The notes under the pieces are model-generated. The model did no database searches, was not told where the DNA came from, and worked only from the letters and a program-made list of their open reading frames with translations. A program made the translations under genes and the position numbers. A stretch of 48,180 nucleotides of DNA, from assembly GCA_017431785.1 (NCBI GenBank), contig JAFRKJ010000057.1:1-48180 (forward strand). The letters are read 5' to 3'. The stretch comes from Bacillota bacterium (GTDB lineage: Bacteria; Bacillota; Clostridia; Peptostreptococcales; Anaerovoracaceae). Shown in pieces: positions 18,151-26,715 of the stretch (its first letter is position 1; each line of letters opens with the position of its first letter).

Positions 18151-18176
18151 AAAAAGGGAGATCCGAGGATCTCCCT
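18151..18176 (-). terminator. Terminator of the exporter/heptad-repeat operon
   Basis: AGGGAGATC/GATCTCCCT stem with a CGAG loop, followed on the minus strand by TTTTTCTT. It lies about 57 bases after the heptad-repeat gene. Confidence 0.85.
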
Positions 18177-18232
18177 GTATGCATAGTCTTATATCAGCTG
18201 TTATGTGTCGGATACGCATCCGTCGAGTAATC

Positions 18233-20260
18233 TTACTGTGTGATATCTGTCTTGTAGATGAACTTCACGTTGCCGTCCATGCCTGAAGGAAGTTTCGTGA
18301 AGGTCTTGTAGCCTTTGCCTGCATCCAGCATGCCGTCTACACTGTCCAGCGTTCCCTTCAGATCATCATTGTACATGTCGACGATCTTCTGGATCCCTTC
18401 GTTATAGAGCTTGGACATACCTTTTCGCAGTTTATATGCACCGTTATCGAGCTGATAAACTCCATTAACCATCGTTTTGGTATTCTCATTCAGTTTCGTC
18501 ATACCATCTGCTAACTGTTTTGCACCGCCGGCGAGTACAACTTCACCTTTCGACAGTTTGCTCGAACCGTTTGTCAGTGCAGTCAATCCTTGTTTAAGTT
18601 CGCTCTTGCTGTCGAGATTGCTGCTGATTGAATCTTTGATAACGTTCAGTCCATAATTCAGAGAAGATGCGCCGTTTATGAGTGTTTCATCTGTTTTATC
18701 ATCACCAAGCCTGCCGGAAATGGTTCCGAGTCCGTCTGAAACAGCGGTGATGCCGTCATGCAGCTTTCCATTTATTGAAAGTGCTCCGGCCACTCCTTCT
18801 TCTGCTGCCGTTGAGGAATTGATCAATCCAGCAGCAGTGGATGTCCCTGGTTCATCAGAAGATGCATCTCCCAAGGCTTTATTACCGTTGTCGAGCGTAC
18901 TATCTGCCTGTCCGAGCGCCTGATCTGCATTATCAAGTGTACCGGAAATCTGTGCATACTCCTCATCGCTCAGTTTTCCCGCGTCATGAAGCGCGTCAAT
19001 CTGTCCGGATACACCGCTCACTGCTTGTTTCGCACCATTGATATACTTCTTAGAACCATCAATCGCCTTCTTGGCACCTGCAATATACCCTTTTGCTCCT
19101 TCATTAGCTTTTACACCATCACCAAGTGTACCGGCTGCCTGTTCCATGCCTGCCTTCACTTCATTAGAGCCATCCTTTGCTGCATCAACACCTGACTTCA
19201 ACTGCTGCAGACCATCATGCAGAGTACCGCTTCCATCAGCAAGCTGTGTAACGCCATTTAGAACCTGTGTCAATGCCTTTTCAAGATTGCTGCTGAGTTT
19301 CACGATTCCATCATTCAACTGTTTTGCGCCTTTTTTTGCGTCATTTGTACCGGACTCAAGTGCGTTTGAACCGTTTTTAAGTCCTTTAACACCATCCTGC
19401 AAGTCAGGCATATTATCAGAGAGCGTATCAAGTCCTTCATAGAGCTGATCACTCCCGTCCACCAGTGCTTTCGAGCCTTTGTTCAGAGCGTCGATTTCAT
19501 CATCGTAATCCATATCGATGCCGTCTGTGTCAACATCTTCAAAAAATGCATTCGTTACGATGGTCATCATATCTTCCACAGCAAACTCATCTGCATCACC
19601 AGTGATCGTGACACTGCTGCCGATGCCCAGATCAGATTCGCCGATACCGAGTGTCTGTGCAAGGCCAGGCGCGGCCATTCCGACTACCAGCAGTTTCTCA
19701 CCGTCATCAATGACTTTACCTTTGCTGATTTTGATATTTTTGAAGGAATCATCTGTTACGATCAATCCCGTCATGACAACAAACGGTACTGTTGTGCCTT
19801 CATACTCAGCGTCATTCTCATAGTTGATTTTGATTTCAACTTTTCCGCTTTTGCCTTGGAGTTCTGCGCCGCTGACGACTTTGTCATCAAGCCTGTAGAC
19901 TACATCCATGGATACCGGAATCTCATCAGATGACTTGCCCTGATAATAGATTCCATTCCCTTCTGCGTCCCATGTGAGTGCATCGCCATCCTGCTTGAAT
20001 GTCTCTTCACCCTTGACGTTTTCAACATCGGACAAATTTGTTTCATCAGAAATCGTCTTGATTTTATCCTCGTTGATCAGATGGTCGCTGACAATCACAT
20101 CCTGCTGCGTTCCTGAACTGTCGGTGACGACATACACGGTTTCTTCCTTTGTCACACCACTTGATGATGCAAAGGCAGCCGCAGGCAGACACATCGCTGT
20201 CATTGTCAGTATTGCAGTCGTAACTGCAGTTATTCTTGCTTTAAGAGGCTTTTTATTCAT
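18233..20260 (-). CDS. Secreted X-X-X-Leu-X-X-Gly heptad-repeat protein
   Basis: A 675-residue exported protein. The N terminus is a signal peptide (MNKKPLKARITAVTTAIL, then a hydrophobic core ending AAAFA). Residues about 30-240 form a globular domain. Then a long run of heptads ending in Gly (such as KALVDGS, QLYEGL, GLKNGS, QLADGS) continues to about residue 620. These repeats are known from YhgE/Pip proteins and MMPL-like exporters (TIGR03057). No C-terminal membrane segment is seen, so it is probably released or held by its partner. ATG 20260 has an AAGGAGAGACAG site and overlaps the exporter stop by 8 bases, so the two are translationally coupled. The function is inferred to be an extracytoplasmic part of that exporter. 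Confidence 0.85.
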   Translation of the reverse strand: MNKKPLKARITAVTTAILTMTAMCLPAAAFASSSGVTKEETVYVVTDSSGTQQDVIVSDHLINEDKIKTISDETNLSDVENVKGEETFKQDGDALTWDAEGNGIYYQGKSSDEIPVSMDVVYRLDDKVVSGAELQGKSGKVEIKINYENDAEYEGTTVPFVVMTGLIVTDDSFKNIKISKGKVIDDGEKLLVVGMAAPGLAQTLGIGESDLGIGSSVTITGDADEFAVEDMMTIVTNAFFEDVDTDGIDMDYDDEIDALNKGSKALVDGSDQLYEGLDTLSDNMPDLQDGVKGLKNGSNALESGTNDAKKGAKQLNDGIVKLSSNLEKALTQVLNGVTQLADGSGTLHDGLQQLKSGVDAAKDGSNEVKAGMEQAAGTLGDGVKANEGAKGYIAGAKKAIDGSKKYINGAKQAVSGVSGQIDALHDAGKLSDEEYAQISGTLDNADQALGQADSTLDNGNKALGDASSDEPGTSTAAGLINSSTAAEEGVAGALSINGKLHDGITAVSDGLGTISGRLGDDKTDETLINGASSLNYGLNVIKDSISSNLDSKSELKQGLTALTNGSSKLSKGEVVLAGGAKQLADGMTKLNENTKTMVNGVYQLDNGAYKLRKGMSKLYNEGIQKIVDMYNDDLKGTLDSVDGMLDAGKGYKTFTKLPSGMDGNVKFIYKTDITQ

Positions 20261-22370
20261 CTGTCTCTCCTTCCCTGTCAAGGCACTTACTGTGATATGC
20301 GCCTTCTACATTTTCAAAGCCCTTACTTGTCTTAATGATGATTTTATCAAAGAATACGATCATAGCAGGCAGTATAAACATAACAACCAGCATGCTGACC
20401 GCTGCTCCTCTGGCCATATAGAATACCATGGAGCTGATAATATCGATATCTGAATATACGGATACACCGAAGGTGGCAGCAAAGAATCCGATCGCACTGA
20501 CGCAAACTGACGGCATCGTCTTGGAATGCGCCTTCATCACTGCCGGTCCGGCACTGAGTCCTCCGTTTCGCTCTCGTTTATAACGATTTGTAAACAGGAT
20601 TGCGTAGTCAACTGTCGCTCCAAGCTGTATTGTACTGATACAGATGGAATCAATGAATGACATGACCGTTCCTGTATAGAACGGAATGCCCAGATTGATA
20701 AATATGGCCAACTCAATACAAGCGACTAGAATGAAAGGCAATGACAACGACTGCAATACAAACAGTATGATCAGGAAGATTGCCCCAACGGAAACCGCCG
20801 TAACGATCTTAAAGTCTCTGTCTGTGACGTCAATCAGATCCTTCGTGCACGCAGATTCTCCAATGAGCAGACTCTCCTTATCGTGACTCTTGATGATTTT
20901 ATTGATATGAACAAGCTGATCATAGATTTCGTCACTTGCCACTTCATATTCTGTCGTCACCAGAAGCAGCTGATGATGATCGCTGACCAATGTACCCTCC
21001 AAAGCAGACGGAAGGATTTCCTCCGGAACGGATGGTCCGAGGGCGCTCTGCAATCCGAGCACTGCCTTGACGCCGTCTACTGCTTCTATTTCATCCATCA
21101 TCTCCCCCACTTCTCTCTGGGATAAGTCGGAATTAACGAGGATCATATGCTGCGTGCTGATCCCGAAGTCATCTCTCAGCATATTGTTGGCAACATTGAA
21201 CGGCAGATTCTGCGGAACGCCTTCATCAAGTTTGTAATACGTCTCCGTGTGTGTATATCCAAATAACGCAGGACCAAGGAGAACCAAAAATACGATCACC
21301 ATTACTGCCGGTCTTCTCACGATGCCTTTAGAAAGCTTATCGAATTGGATCATCAACGGCTTATGTTTGGTTTTGAAAATCGGTTTTTCGAAACCGAAAA
21401 TCAAAGCCGGCAAAATCGTTACGCTTGTGATAACACCAATCAGCACACCTTTCGCCATAACTACACCCAGATTCAGACCGAGTGTAAACGTCATAAAGCA
21501 AAGTGCAAGGAAGCCTGCGATCGTCGTAATGGAACTTCCGGTTACGGATACGAGGGTCTTCGAGATGGCGTTTGCCATAGCCTCCTCTCGAGTCATGCCA
21601 AGTTCAAATCTATGTTCCTCATAGCTGTGCCACAGGAAGATAGAGTAGTCCATGGTTACTGCCAGCTGGAGAACTGCTGCAATTGCTTTTGTAATATAGG
21701 AAATCTCTCCAAAGAAGAAGTTGCTTCCCATGTTGAACACAATTGCCATGCCGATGCCCATAACGAAAACCACTGCCACAAAAGCAGAGTCCATGAGCAG
21801 CGCCATTAGGAGTGTCGCCAGAATAACAGCAATCGCAACATAAATTGGTTCCTCATGCTCTGATAGTTCCTTGAGATCTGTAACAAAGGCGCTCATGCCG
21901 CTGACAAAACATTGTTTGCCGCATACTTTCCGTATTTCCTGCACCGCATGGATAGACCCTACATCGGATGTCGGTGTATTGAAGAATACGGCAATAAGTT
22001 CCGTATCGCCCTCCTCATACACTTCTTTCAGTTCGTTCGGCATGATGATATCCGGAACCTGAGGTCCCAACAGAGTATCATATGCTATAACACTGTCTAC
22101 ATGATCGATGTCTTCGATCTCTTTGCAGCATGTGTTGATATCCTTTTCGTCCATATCCTTGAACATGACCATGGCAAATCCGCCTTTATCGAATTCGTCA
22201 AGCAGGATATCCTGACCCTGTACTGTTTCCATTGTCTTTGGGAGATAGAGCAGAACGTCATAGTTTACACCGGTATTCAAATACCCTATCACAGACGGTA
22301 TCAACAGCAACAGTCCGATCAGCAGAATCAGTTTTCTCTTTTTTACAACAGTTCTTGCGAACGTAAGCAT
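20253..22370 (-). CDS. RND/MMPL-family exporter (HAE3 type)
   Basis: A 705-residue membrane protein with the two-fold RND plan in short form, matching the hydrophobe/amphiphile efflux-3 and MmpL groups. The first segment is at about residues 13-30, followed by a large outer loop. Then comes a cluster of five or six helices with QLAVTMDYSIFLWHSYEEHR, which holds the conserved membrane Asp and Tyr. The second half repeats it with QLGATVDYAILFTNRYKRER. Such proteins export lipids, hopanoids or drugs; the substrate here is unknown. The next gene is the heptad-repeat protein, coupled by overlap, and a TetR gene precedes it across a palindrome. GGAGG precedes the ATG. Confidence 0.93.
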   Translation of the reverse strand: MLTFARTVVKKRKLILLIGLLLLIPSVIGYLNTGVNYDVLLYLPKTMETVQGQDILLDEFDKGGFAMVMFKDMDEKDINTCCKEIEDIDHVDSVIAYDTLLGPQVPDIIMPNELKEVYEEGDTELIAVFFNTPTSDVGSIHAVQEIRKVCGKQCFVSGMSAFVTDLKELSEHEEPIYVAIAVILATLLMALLMDSAFVAVVFVMGIGMAIVFNMGSNFFFGEISYITKAIAAVLQLAVTMDYSIFLWHSYEEHRFELGMTREEAMANAISKTLVSVTGSSITTIAGFLALCFMTFTLGLNLGVVMAKGVLIGVITSVTILPALIFGFEKPIFKTKHKPLMIQFDKLSKGIVRRPAVMVIVFLVLLGPALFGYTHTETYYKLDEGVPQNLPFNVANNMLRDDFGISTQHMILVNSDLSQREVGEMMDEIEAVDGVKAVLGLQSALGPSVPEEILPSALEGTLVSDHHQLLLVTTEYEVASDEIYDQLVHINKIIKSHDKESLLIGESACTKDLIDVTDRDFKIVTAVSVGAIFLIILFVLQSLSLPFILVACIELAIFINLGIPFYTGTVMSFIDSICISTIQLGATVDYAILFTNRYKRERNGGLSAGPAVMKAHSKTMPSVCVSAIGFFAATFGVSVYSDIDIISSMVFYMARGAAVSMLVVMFILPAMIVFFDKIIIKTSKGFENVEGAYHSKCLDREGETDE

Positions 22371-22464
22371 TTCCTTCCTCCAGAAAGCCTGTCATTTTTA
22401 GTCTATTGAAATAACTCCAACCTATACTAACAAAAGCATGAAAATCTTTGAATGAGCAATAAAA

Positions 22465-22493
22465 TTAGAGTGTACAAATTTTGTGCACTCTAA
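22465..22493. promoter_or_regulatory. 29-bp palindrome upstream of exporter gene
   Basis: Arms of 14 bases (22465-22478 TTAGAGTGTACAAA and 22480-22493) are complementary at 13 positions around one central base. It lies about 60 bases after the tetR stop and 95 bases before the exporter ATG, upstream of a possible weak promoter (TTCAAA-N17-TAGTAT, minus strand). It could be the operator of the TetR protein. The minus-strand TTTTATT after it also permits a tetR terminator. Confidence 0.6.
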
Positions 22494-22554
22494 CTGATTT
22501 GCCCAAAAATGAATCACTCAGATTACCTGCCGGATTACCGGTTGCCGTCCGTGT

Positions 22555-23115
22555 TCAGACGACTTTTTCGATACTGGTCAGTAGTCCGTTGATAGTGCCT
22601 TGAAAGACACTGTTGTATAAGTGCGCCAATTCCTCAGGACGCTCCTTCATATCGTTTTCTATCCAGCCAAGAACAGCGCCAAGCAGAGCATTCTTATAGA
22701 AATCTGCTGCAAGTGATAATGTCTTATCCTTGTAGGAACCTGCGCCGCTCTCTTTATTTATCACACCACGTACATAATTATATACTACTTCATCCAGAAA
22801 TTTGTCAAGGGCATCCCTGTTGACAGACCAATAAATATGGTCAATGGCAGCTTTGTTCTCATAGAGGAAACTGAGACCCTCATGGAACGTCTCTTCCCAT
22901 GATTCCTCCCCTTCATGTTCTTTCAGAAGTACGTCAATCTGTTCAAGAAACGACCTTGTCAGCACCTCATAGATATCATGAAAATGATAATAGAACGTGT
23001 TCCTGGATATCCCGCACGCTTCTGTCAGCTCCTTGATTGTGATTTTATCGATCGGATGCTTCTTCAGCATTTCATTGAGCGTCTCAACGATCGCCCGTTC
23101 CGTGAAATTCGCCAT
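22555..23115 (-). CDS. TetR-family transcriptional regulator
   Basis: A 186-residue regulator. The N-terminal helix-turn-helix is clear at about residues 20-50 (IDKITIKELTEACGISRNTFYYHFHD), preceded by the usual first helix. The C-terminal ligand domain (about 60-186) is a helical bundle with no recognisable specificity and resembles the DhaS-like TetR_C_8 type. It starts 8 bases after the aminopeptidase stop, so it may be transcribed with that gene. Its position before the MMPL exporter and a palindrome suggests it controls the exporter. That link is inference. Confidence 0.92.
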   Translation of the reverse strand: MANFTERAIVETLNEMLKKHPIDKITIKELTEACGISRNTFYYHFHDIYEVLTRSFLEQIDVLLKEHEGEESWEETFHEGLSFLYENKAAIDHIYWSVNRDALDKFLDEVVYNYVRGVINKESGAGSYKDKTLSLAADFYKNALLGAVLGWIENDMKERPEELAHLYNSVFQGTINGLLTSIEKVV

Positions 23116-23123
23116 GACCTTAC

Positions 23124-24233
23124 CTACTTCAGATTGTCAGGATTCAGTCCTTCCAGTTCAGGTAGTACAAATATACCGTCTTCTCTGATCAGAACATCAT
23201 CAAACCAGATTCTTCCGCCGCCGTATTCCGGTCTTTGTATCATAACAAGATCCCAATGATTGGCCGATTTATTGCCGTTCGGCGCATCTTCATAGCACAT
23301 ACCAGGAGTAAGGTGGAAGGAACCGCAGATCTTCTCATCAAAGAGTGTATCTTTCATTGGATGAAGAATGTATGGATTGACGCCAAGAGCGAATTCTCCG
23401 AAGTATCTTGCACCTTCGTCTACGTTAAGAAGTTCATTGATTCTCTTGTTGTCATTTGCCTTTGCATCGACGATCTTACCGTCCTTGACTTCAAAAACTA
23501 TATTTTCATAAGTGAATCCCTGCTCTTCAGACGGCGTATTGTAGGAGATGATGCCATTCATGGATTCTCTGACAGGTGCTGTATAGACTTCGCCGTCAGG
23601 AATGTTTCTAAGGCCGTCGCATTTGACAGCACCGATGTCTTTGATGGAGAATGTCAGGTCTGTTCCCGGTCCTTCGATGTGGACTTTATCTGTTCTGTTC
23701 ATCAGATCGACAAGTGGGTCCATCGCCTTACTCATCTTCTTGTAATCAAGAGTGCAGACATCGAAGTAGAAGTCTTCGAACTTCTCAAGACTGCTGTTTG
23801 CAAGCTGTGCCATGGAGTAATTCGGATATCTGAGAACGACCCATTTTGTCTCATTCACACGGTAGTCAATGGTCGGTCTTGTCAGACTGCTGTAGAGATT
23901 CATCTTCTCCGAAGGGACATCTGCCAGCTCCGCCGTGTTGTTGCCTGCTCTGATGGCAATATAAGCCTGCATGCCTTTCATCTGCGCCAGATCAATTTCA
24001 TCTTTGAACTTGATTTGTTCTTCCGTGCATTCCAGCATGATCTCTCTGGTGATCTGCGCATCTCTGATCTCCGCATAAGGAAGACCGCCTTTCGCGTAAA
24101 TATTTTTTATCAGCTGACGTGCAAGGTTTTTGCAGCAATCGCCTTCATAGCTGATGAGCACTTTTTCTCCCGGCTGTACATCACAGGAATAATCAACGAG
24201 TAAATCTGCCAGTTCTTTGATTCTTGGATCCAT
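23124..24233 (-). CDS. M29-family aminopeptidase
   Basis: A 369-residue cytosolic metallo-aminopeptidase of the AmpS/PepS family (clan M29), which removes N-terminal residues from small peptides. The start MDPRIKELADLLVDYSC and VQPGEKVLI are typical. EGPGTDLTF, NIPDGEVYTAP and HWDLVMI near the C terminus carry the expected metal-binding residues. The length is slightly below the common 400-410. An AGAGAGGAACG site precedes the ATG. It lies 33 bases after the DapF-like racemase gene and 8 before tetR, suggesting a three-gene unit. Peptide use would suit an amino-acid fermenter. Confidence 0.92.
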   Translation of the reverse strand: MDPRIKELADLLVDYSCDVQPGEKVLISYEGDCCKNLARQLIKNIYAKGGLPYAEIRDAQITREIMLECTEEQIKFKDEIDLAQMKGMQAYIAIRAGNNTAELADVPSEKMNLYSSLTRPTIDYRVNETKWVVLRYPNYSMAQLANSSLEKFEDFYFDVCTLDYKKMSKAMDPLVDLMNRTDKVHIEGPGTDLTFSIKDIGAVKCDGLRNIPDGEVYTAPVRESMNGIISYNTPSEEQGFTYENIVFEVKDGKIVDAKANDNKRINELLNVDEGARYFGEFALGVNPYILHPMKDTLFDEKICGSFHLTPGMCYEDAPNGNKSANHWDLVMIQRPEYGGGRIWFDDVLIREDGIFVLPELEGLNPDNLK

Positions 24234-24266
24234 AGTTTCGTTCCTCTCTGCTTCTATTAATCTGCT

Positions 24267-25121
24267 TTATATCTCTACGTGTAATAAATCTGTCTTTTCA
24301 ATGATTCCGCCGAGTTTCACTTCCATGATTTCCCCAGCCTTCTTTGTGACCTCAGCATTCAGCGTTCCATCCGGCTGCCTGAACACATACTTGTAGGTTC
24401 CATCCGCTTCTTTTGCCGCCGTTGCGGTTGCTGCAGCGGCCGTTCCGGAAGCACAGCTGCCCTCAAAGTAAGTGGTGTCCACATCCCGCACGTAAACGAC
24501 CGGAGACATCAGATCCTTTTCTTCATTGATGAACATGACGCCAAAAGCATCCATATCAGGATCAACCTCCGCATAGATATAGTTCTTGATCTTATCGAAG
24601 ATCTCGGCATCAGCTTCCACTCCCGGAATCACAATGTGGGATATACCTTCGAAGACAACCATTGGATACTCCCCTTCTAAACCCACAGGCGCAGTATCGA
24701 TCATCTTAATACCAATGGGAAGGGGCATCTGAACGACAGCGTCTTTTGCTTTCTCATCGACGATGGCCGTCAGCGGATGATTGCAGCCGCTGACATTTAC
24801 CGTTATTTTTTTCTTGCCTTCACCTGCATCTTCGCCGTCTCCGCAGAACAAAACTCTATAATACGCATAGGATCTTGAGGCATTCCCGCAAAACTCCAGA
24901 CCGCACATATTCATACCAGGTTCACCCTTACCGAAGTCTTCCAGCGAATAAGCAACCTGCTCACCATACATGACCTCTCTCCAGTCACTGTAAGGCCCAA
25001 AATCAATTTCCAGCAATTTTTTAGCGACTTCTGCGTATTCGCTTTTCGGAACAGGTGTCAGGACCATGATGGTCGTATTTCCCGCCGGATCGAAAACAAT
25101 GAGATCGATTGTTTTTGACAT
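24267..25121 (-). CDS. DapF-fold amino acid racemase/epimerase-like protein
   Basis: A 284-residue protein of the diaminopimelate epimerase fold. Two cysteines needed for the cofactor-free two-base reaction are present: C78 in FCGNASRS and C223 in GSCASGT. The motifs differ from those of true DapF (CGNGxRC), so the substrate is probably another amino acid, as in the CntK/histidine racemase group; that is inference. Start ATG 25121 (MSKTIDLIVFDPAGN) has an AGAGAGGAAG site and removes ten unlikely residues of the longer frame. The following gene is an aminopeptidase. A PhzF-type isomerase is less likely because both cysteines are kept. Confidence 0.8.
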   Translation of the reverse strand: MSKTIDLIVFDPAGNTTIMVLTPVPKSEYAEVAKKLLEIDFGPYSDWREVMYGEQVAYSLEDFGKGEPGMNMCGLEFCGNASRSYAYYRVLFCGDGEDAGEGKKKITVNVSGCNHPLTAIVDEKAKDAVVQMPLPIGIKMIDTAPVGLEGEYPMVVFEGISHIVIPGVEADAEIFDKIKNYIYAEVDPDMDAFGVMFINEEKDLMSPVVYVRDVDTTYFEGSCASGTAAAATATAAKEADGTYKYVFRQPDGTLNAEVTKKAGEIMEVKLGGIIEKTDLLHVEI

Positions 25122-25206
25122 TGGTTCTTCCTCTCTTCGATTTGATGTCATATCGAATAAAACTATTATTCAATATCAATAATACCACAGAATAAAAAAT
25201 TATGAT

Positions 25207-25235
25207 TTGCTTTTTTTGTGTATGAAGTTTACAAT
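25207..25235 (+). promoter_or_regulatory. Promoter of tRNA-Arg(CCG)
   Basis: TTGCTT (25207-25212), a 17-base spacer and TACAAT (25230-25235) on the plus strand, ending 10 bases before the tRNA 5' end. Confidence 0.7.
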
Positions 25236-25245
25236 AAACCAGCAC

Positions 25246-25320
25246 GCCCTCATAGTTAAATGGATATAACACATCCCTCCGAAGGATGCGTTGCTGGTTC
25301 GATTCCGGCTGGGGGCGCCA
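25246..25320 (+). tRNA. tRNA-Arg, anticodon CCG
   Basis: Plus-strand cloverleaf with acceptor GCCCTCA/TGGGGGC, an anticodon arm CATCC-CTCCGAA-GGATG giving CCG, a T arm GCTGG-TTCGATT-CCGGC, and an encoded CCA (25318-25320). It decodes CGG. It is convergent with malic enzyme. Confidence 0.95.
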
Positions 25321-25329
25321 TATTAGAAA

Positions 25330-25359
25330 CGGGAGACAATCTGTCTCCCGCTTTGTTTT
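25330..25359. terminator. Terminator between tRNA-Arg and malic enzyme
   Basis: A 9-bp perfect stem CGGGAGACA/TGTCTCCCG with an ATC loop (25330-25350). The plus-strand tail CTTTGTTTT serves tRNA-Arg. The minus-strand tail TTTCTAAT may serve malic enzyme. Confidence 0.85.
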
Positions 25360-25373
25360 GCAATGATCAATTG

Positions 25374-26549
25374 TTATATTTGTGCGACGCCTGTTTCACG
25401 CGCTGCCTTTGCAACTGCAGCAGCAACAGCTTTTCCAACACCTTCTTCGAAAGCTTTTGGTATGATGTAATCTGCACAGAGTTTATCTTCAGGAATGAAT
25501 TCCGCCAATGCCTTCGCAGCAGCCATTTTCATCTCCTCATTAATGTCCGATGCTCTGACATCAAAGGTCCCGCGGAAGATTCCGGGGAACGCAAGGACAT
25601 TGTTTACCTGATTCGGGAAATCGGAACGACCCGTTGCAATGACAGCCGCACCGGCTGCCTTCGCTTCGTCCGGAAAAATCTCAGGCGTCGGATTTGCACA
25701 GGCAAAGATAATCGGGTCAGGATTCATTGATCTGATCATTTCCTGTGTTACAAGTCCCGGTGCAGATACGCCGATGAAGATATCGGCACCTTTAAGTGCA
25801 TCCGCCAGAGTTCCCTGTTTATTCTCTGGATTTGTCACAGCAGCCATTTCTTCTTTGATCCAGTTCATTCCTTCGGATCGTCCATCATAAATGATTCCCT
25901 TTCTGTCCGTCATAATAATATTTCTGAATCCAGCGGACAGAAGCAGCTTCGTGATAGAAATAGCGGCAGCACCTGCTCCCGAAGTAACGATTTTGACATC
26001 TTCTTTCTTCTTGCCGACGATTTTAAGAGCATTTGTAAGTCCTGCTAATGTAATAACTGCAGTGCCATGCTGATCATCGTGAAAAATAGGAATGTCACAT
26101 TTCTCTTTCAGTTTTCTCTCTATTTCAAAGCATCTAGGTGCAGAAATGTCTTCCAGATTGATTCCCCCGAAAGAACCGGACACCAGATATACAGTATTGA
26201 CAATATCGTCTACATCTTTTGACTTTATGCATAGAGGAAAAGCATCCACATCACCAAAGGCTTTGAAAAGAACGCATTTCCCTTCCATGACCGGCATCCC
26301 TGCTTCAGGCCCTATATCTCCTAAACCCAGTACTGCTGTTCCATCCGTCACAACAGCACAGAGATTCCATCTTCGCGTCAGATCATAGCTTCTGCTGATG
26401 TCATCCCTGATTTCCAGACACGGCTGTGCTACACCAGGTGTGTATGCCAGCGATAAGTCGTCTTCATTCTCGACAGATACAGTAGAGATGACCTCTATTT
26501 TGCCATTCCAGCCGTCATGAAGTTTCAAGGATTCTTCTGCATAATTCAT
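25374..26549 (-). CDS. Malic enzyme, short NAD(P)-dependent form
   Basis: Catalyses oxidative decarboxylation of malate to pyruvate with Mn2+ or Mg2+. The 391 residues match the short bacterial form without a phosphotransacetylase domain. Visible are the N-terminal SLAYTPGVAQPC (about 33-44), GLGDIGPEAGMPVMEGK (about 75-91) with the catalytic Lys, the metal-binding FHDDQHGTAV (about 156-165), and a Rossmann TSGAGAAAIS. AAGGAGG precedes ATG 26549; a longer frame upstream would run through tRNA-Ser and is not real. NAD or NADP use cannot be decided. No own promoter is evident, so transcription may come from the tRNA-Ser promoter through a leaky hairpin. Confidence 0.95.
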   Translation of the reverse strand: MNYAEESLKLHDGWNGKIEVISTVSVENEDDLSLAYTPGVAQPCLEIRDDISRSYDLTRRWNLCAVVTDGTAVLGLGDIGPEAGMPVMEGKCVLFKAFGDVDAFPLCIKSKDVDDIVNTVYLVSGSFGGINLEDISAPRCFEIERKLKEKCDIPIFHDDQHGTAVITLAGLTNALKIVGKKKEDVKIVTSGAGAAAISITKLLLSAGFRNIIMTDRKGIIYDGRSEGMNWIKEEMAAVTNPENKQGTLADALKGADIFIGVSAPGLVTQEMIRSMNPDPIIFACANPTPEIFPDEAKAAGAAVIATGRSDFPNQVNNVLAFPGIFRGTFDVRASDINEEMKMAAAKALAEFIPEDKLCADYIIPKAFEEGVGKAVAAAVAKAARETGVAQI

Positions 26550-26575
26550 TGTATTTCCTCCTTGCGGACTATTAT

Positions 26576-26602
26576 GAAAGAGAGGCTGATGGCCTCTCTT
26601 TC
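26576..26602 (-). terminator. Hairpin between tRNA-Ser and malic enzyme
   Basis: An 11-bp stem GAAAGAGAGGC/GCCTCTCTTTC (26576-26586 with 26592-26602). The minus-strand tail is ATAATAG, poor in U, so it may terminate only in part. Confidence 0.6.
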
Positions 26603-26607
26603 GTCTT

Positions 26608-26696
26608 TGGCGGAAGCGGTGGGATTCGAACCCACGTGCCCCGGAGGACAACCGCATTTCGAGTGCGGCTCGTTATGACCACTTCGATACGCTTCC
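26608..26696 (-). tRNA. tRNA-Ser, anticodon CGA
   Basis: Class II tRNA on the minus strand with acceptor GGAAGCG/CGCTTCC, an anticodon arm CCGCA-CTCGAAA-TGCGG giving CGA, a long variable arm, a T arm GTGGG-TTCGAAT-CCCAC, and an encoded CCA (26608-26610). It decodes UCG. Confidence 0.96.
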
Positions 26697-26715
26697 ATTT
26701 TTGAACTAATACTAC

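Noticed and set aside
18233-20260. Internal repeats as a possible CRISPR or satellite array
   Set aside because: The repeats are at protein level (heptads) with varied codons; no constant DNA repeat and spacer pattern.
5246-25320. tRNA genes as integration sites of mobile DNA
   Set aside because: No integrase gene and no repeated tRNA 3' end was seen next to any of the tRNA genes.
26550-26657. N-terminal extension of malic enzyme
   Set aside because: It would translate part of tRNA-Ser and the hairpin; ATG 26549 has a strong ribosome site and matches the family start.
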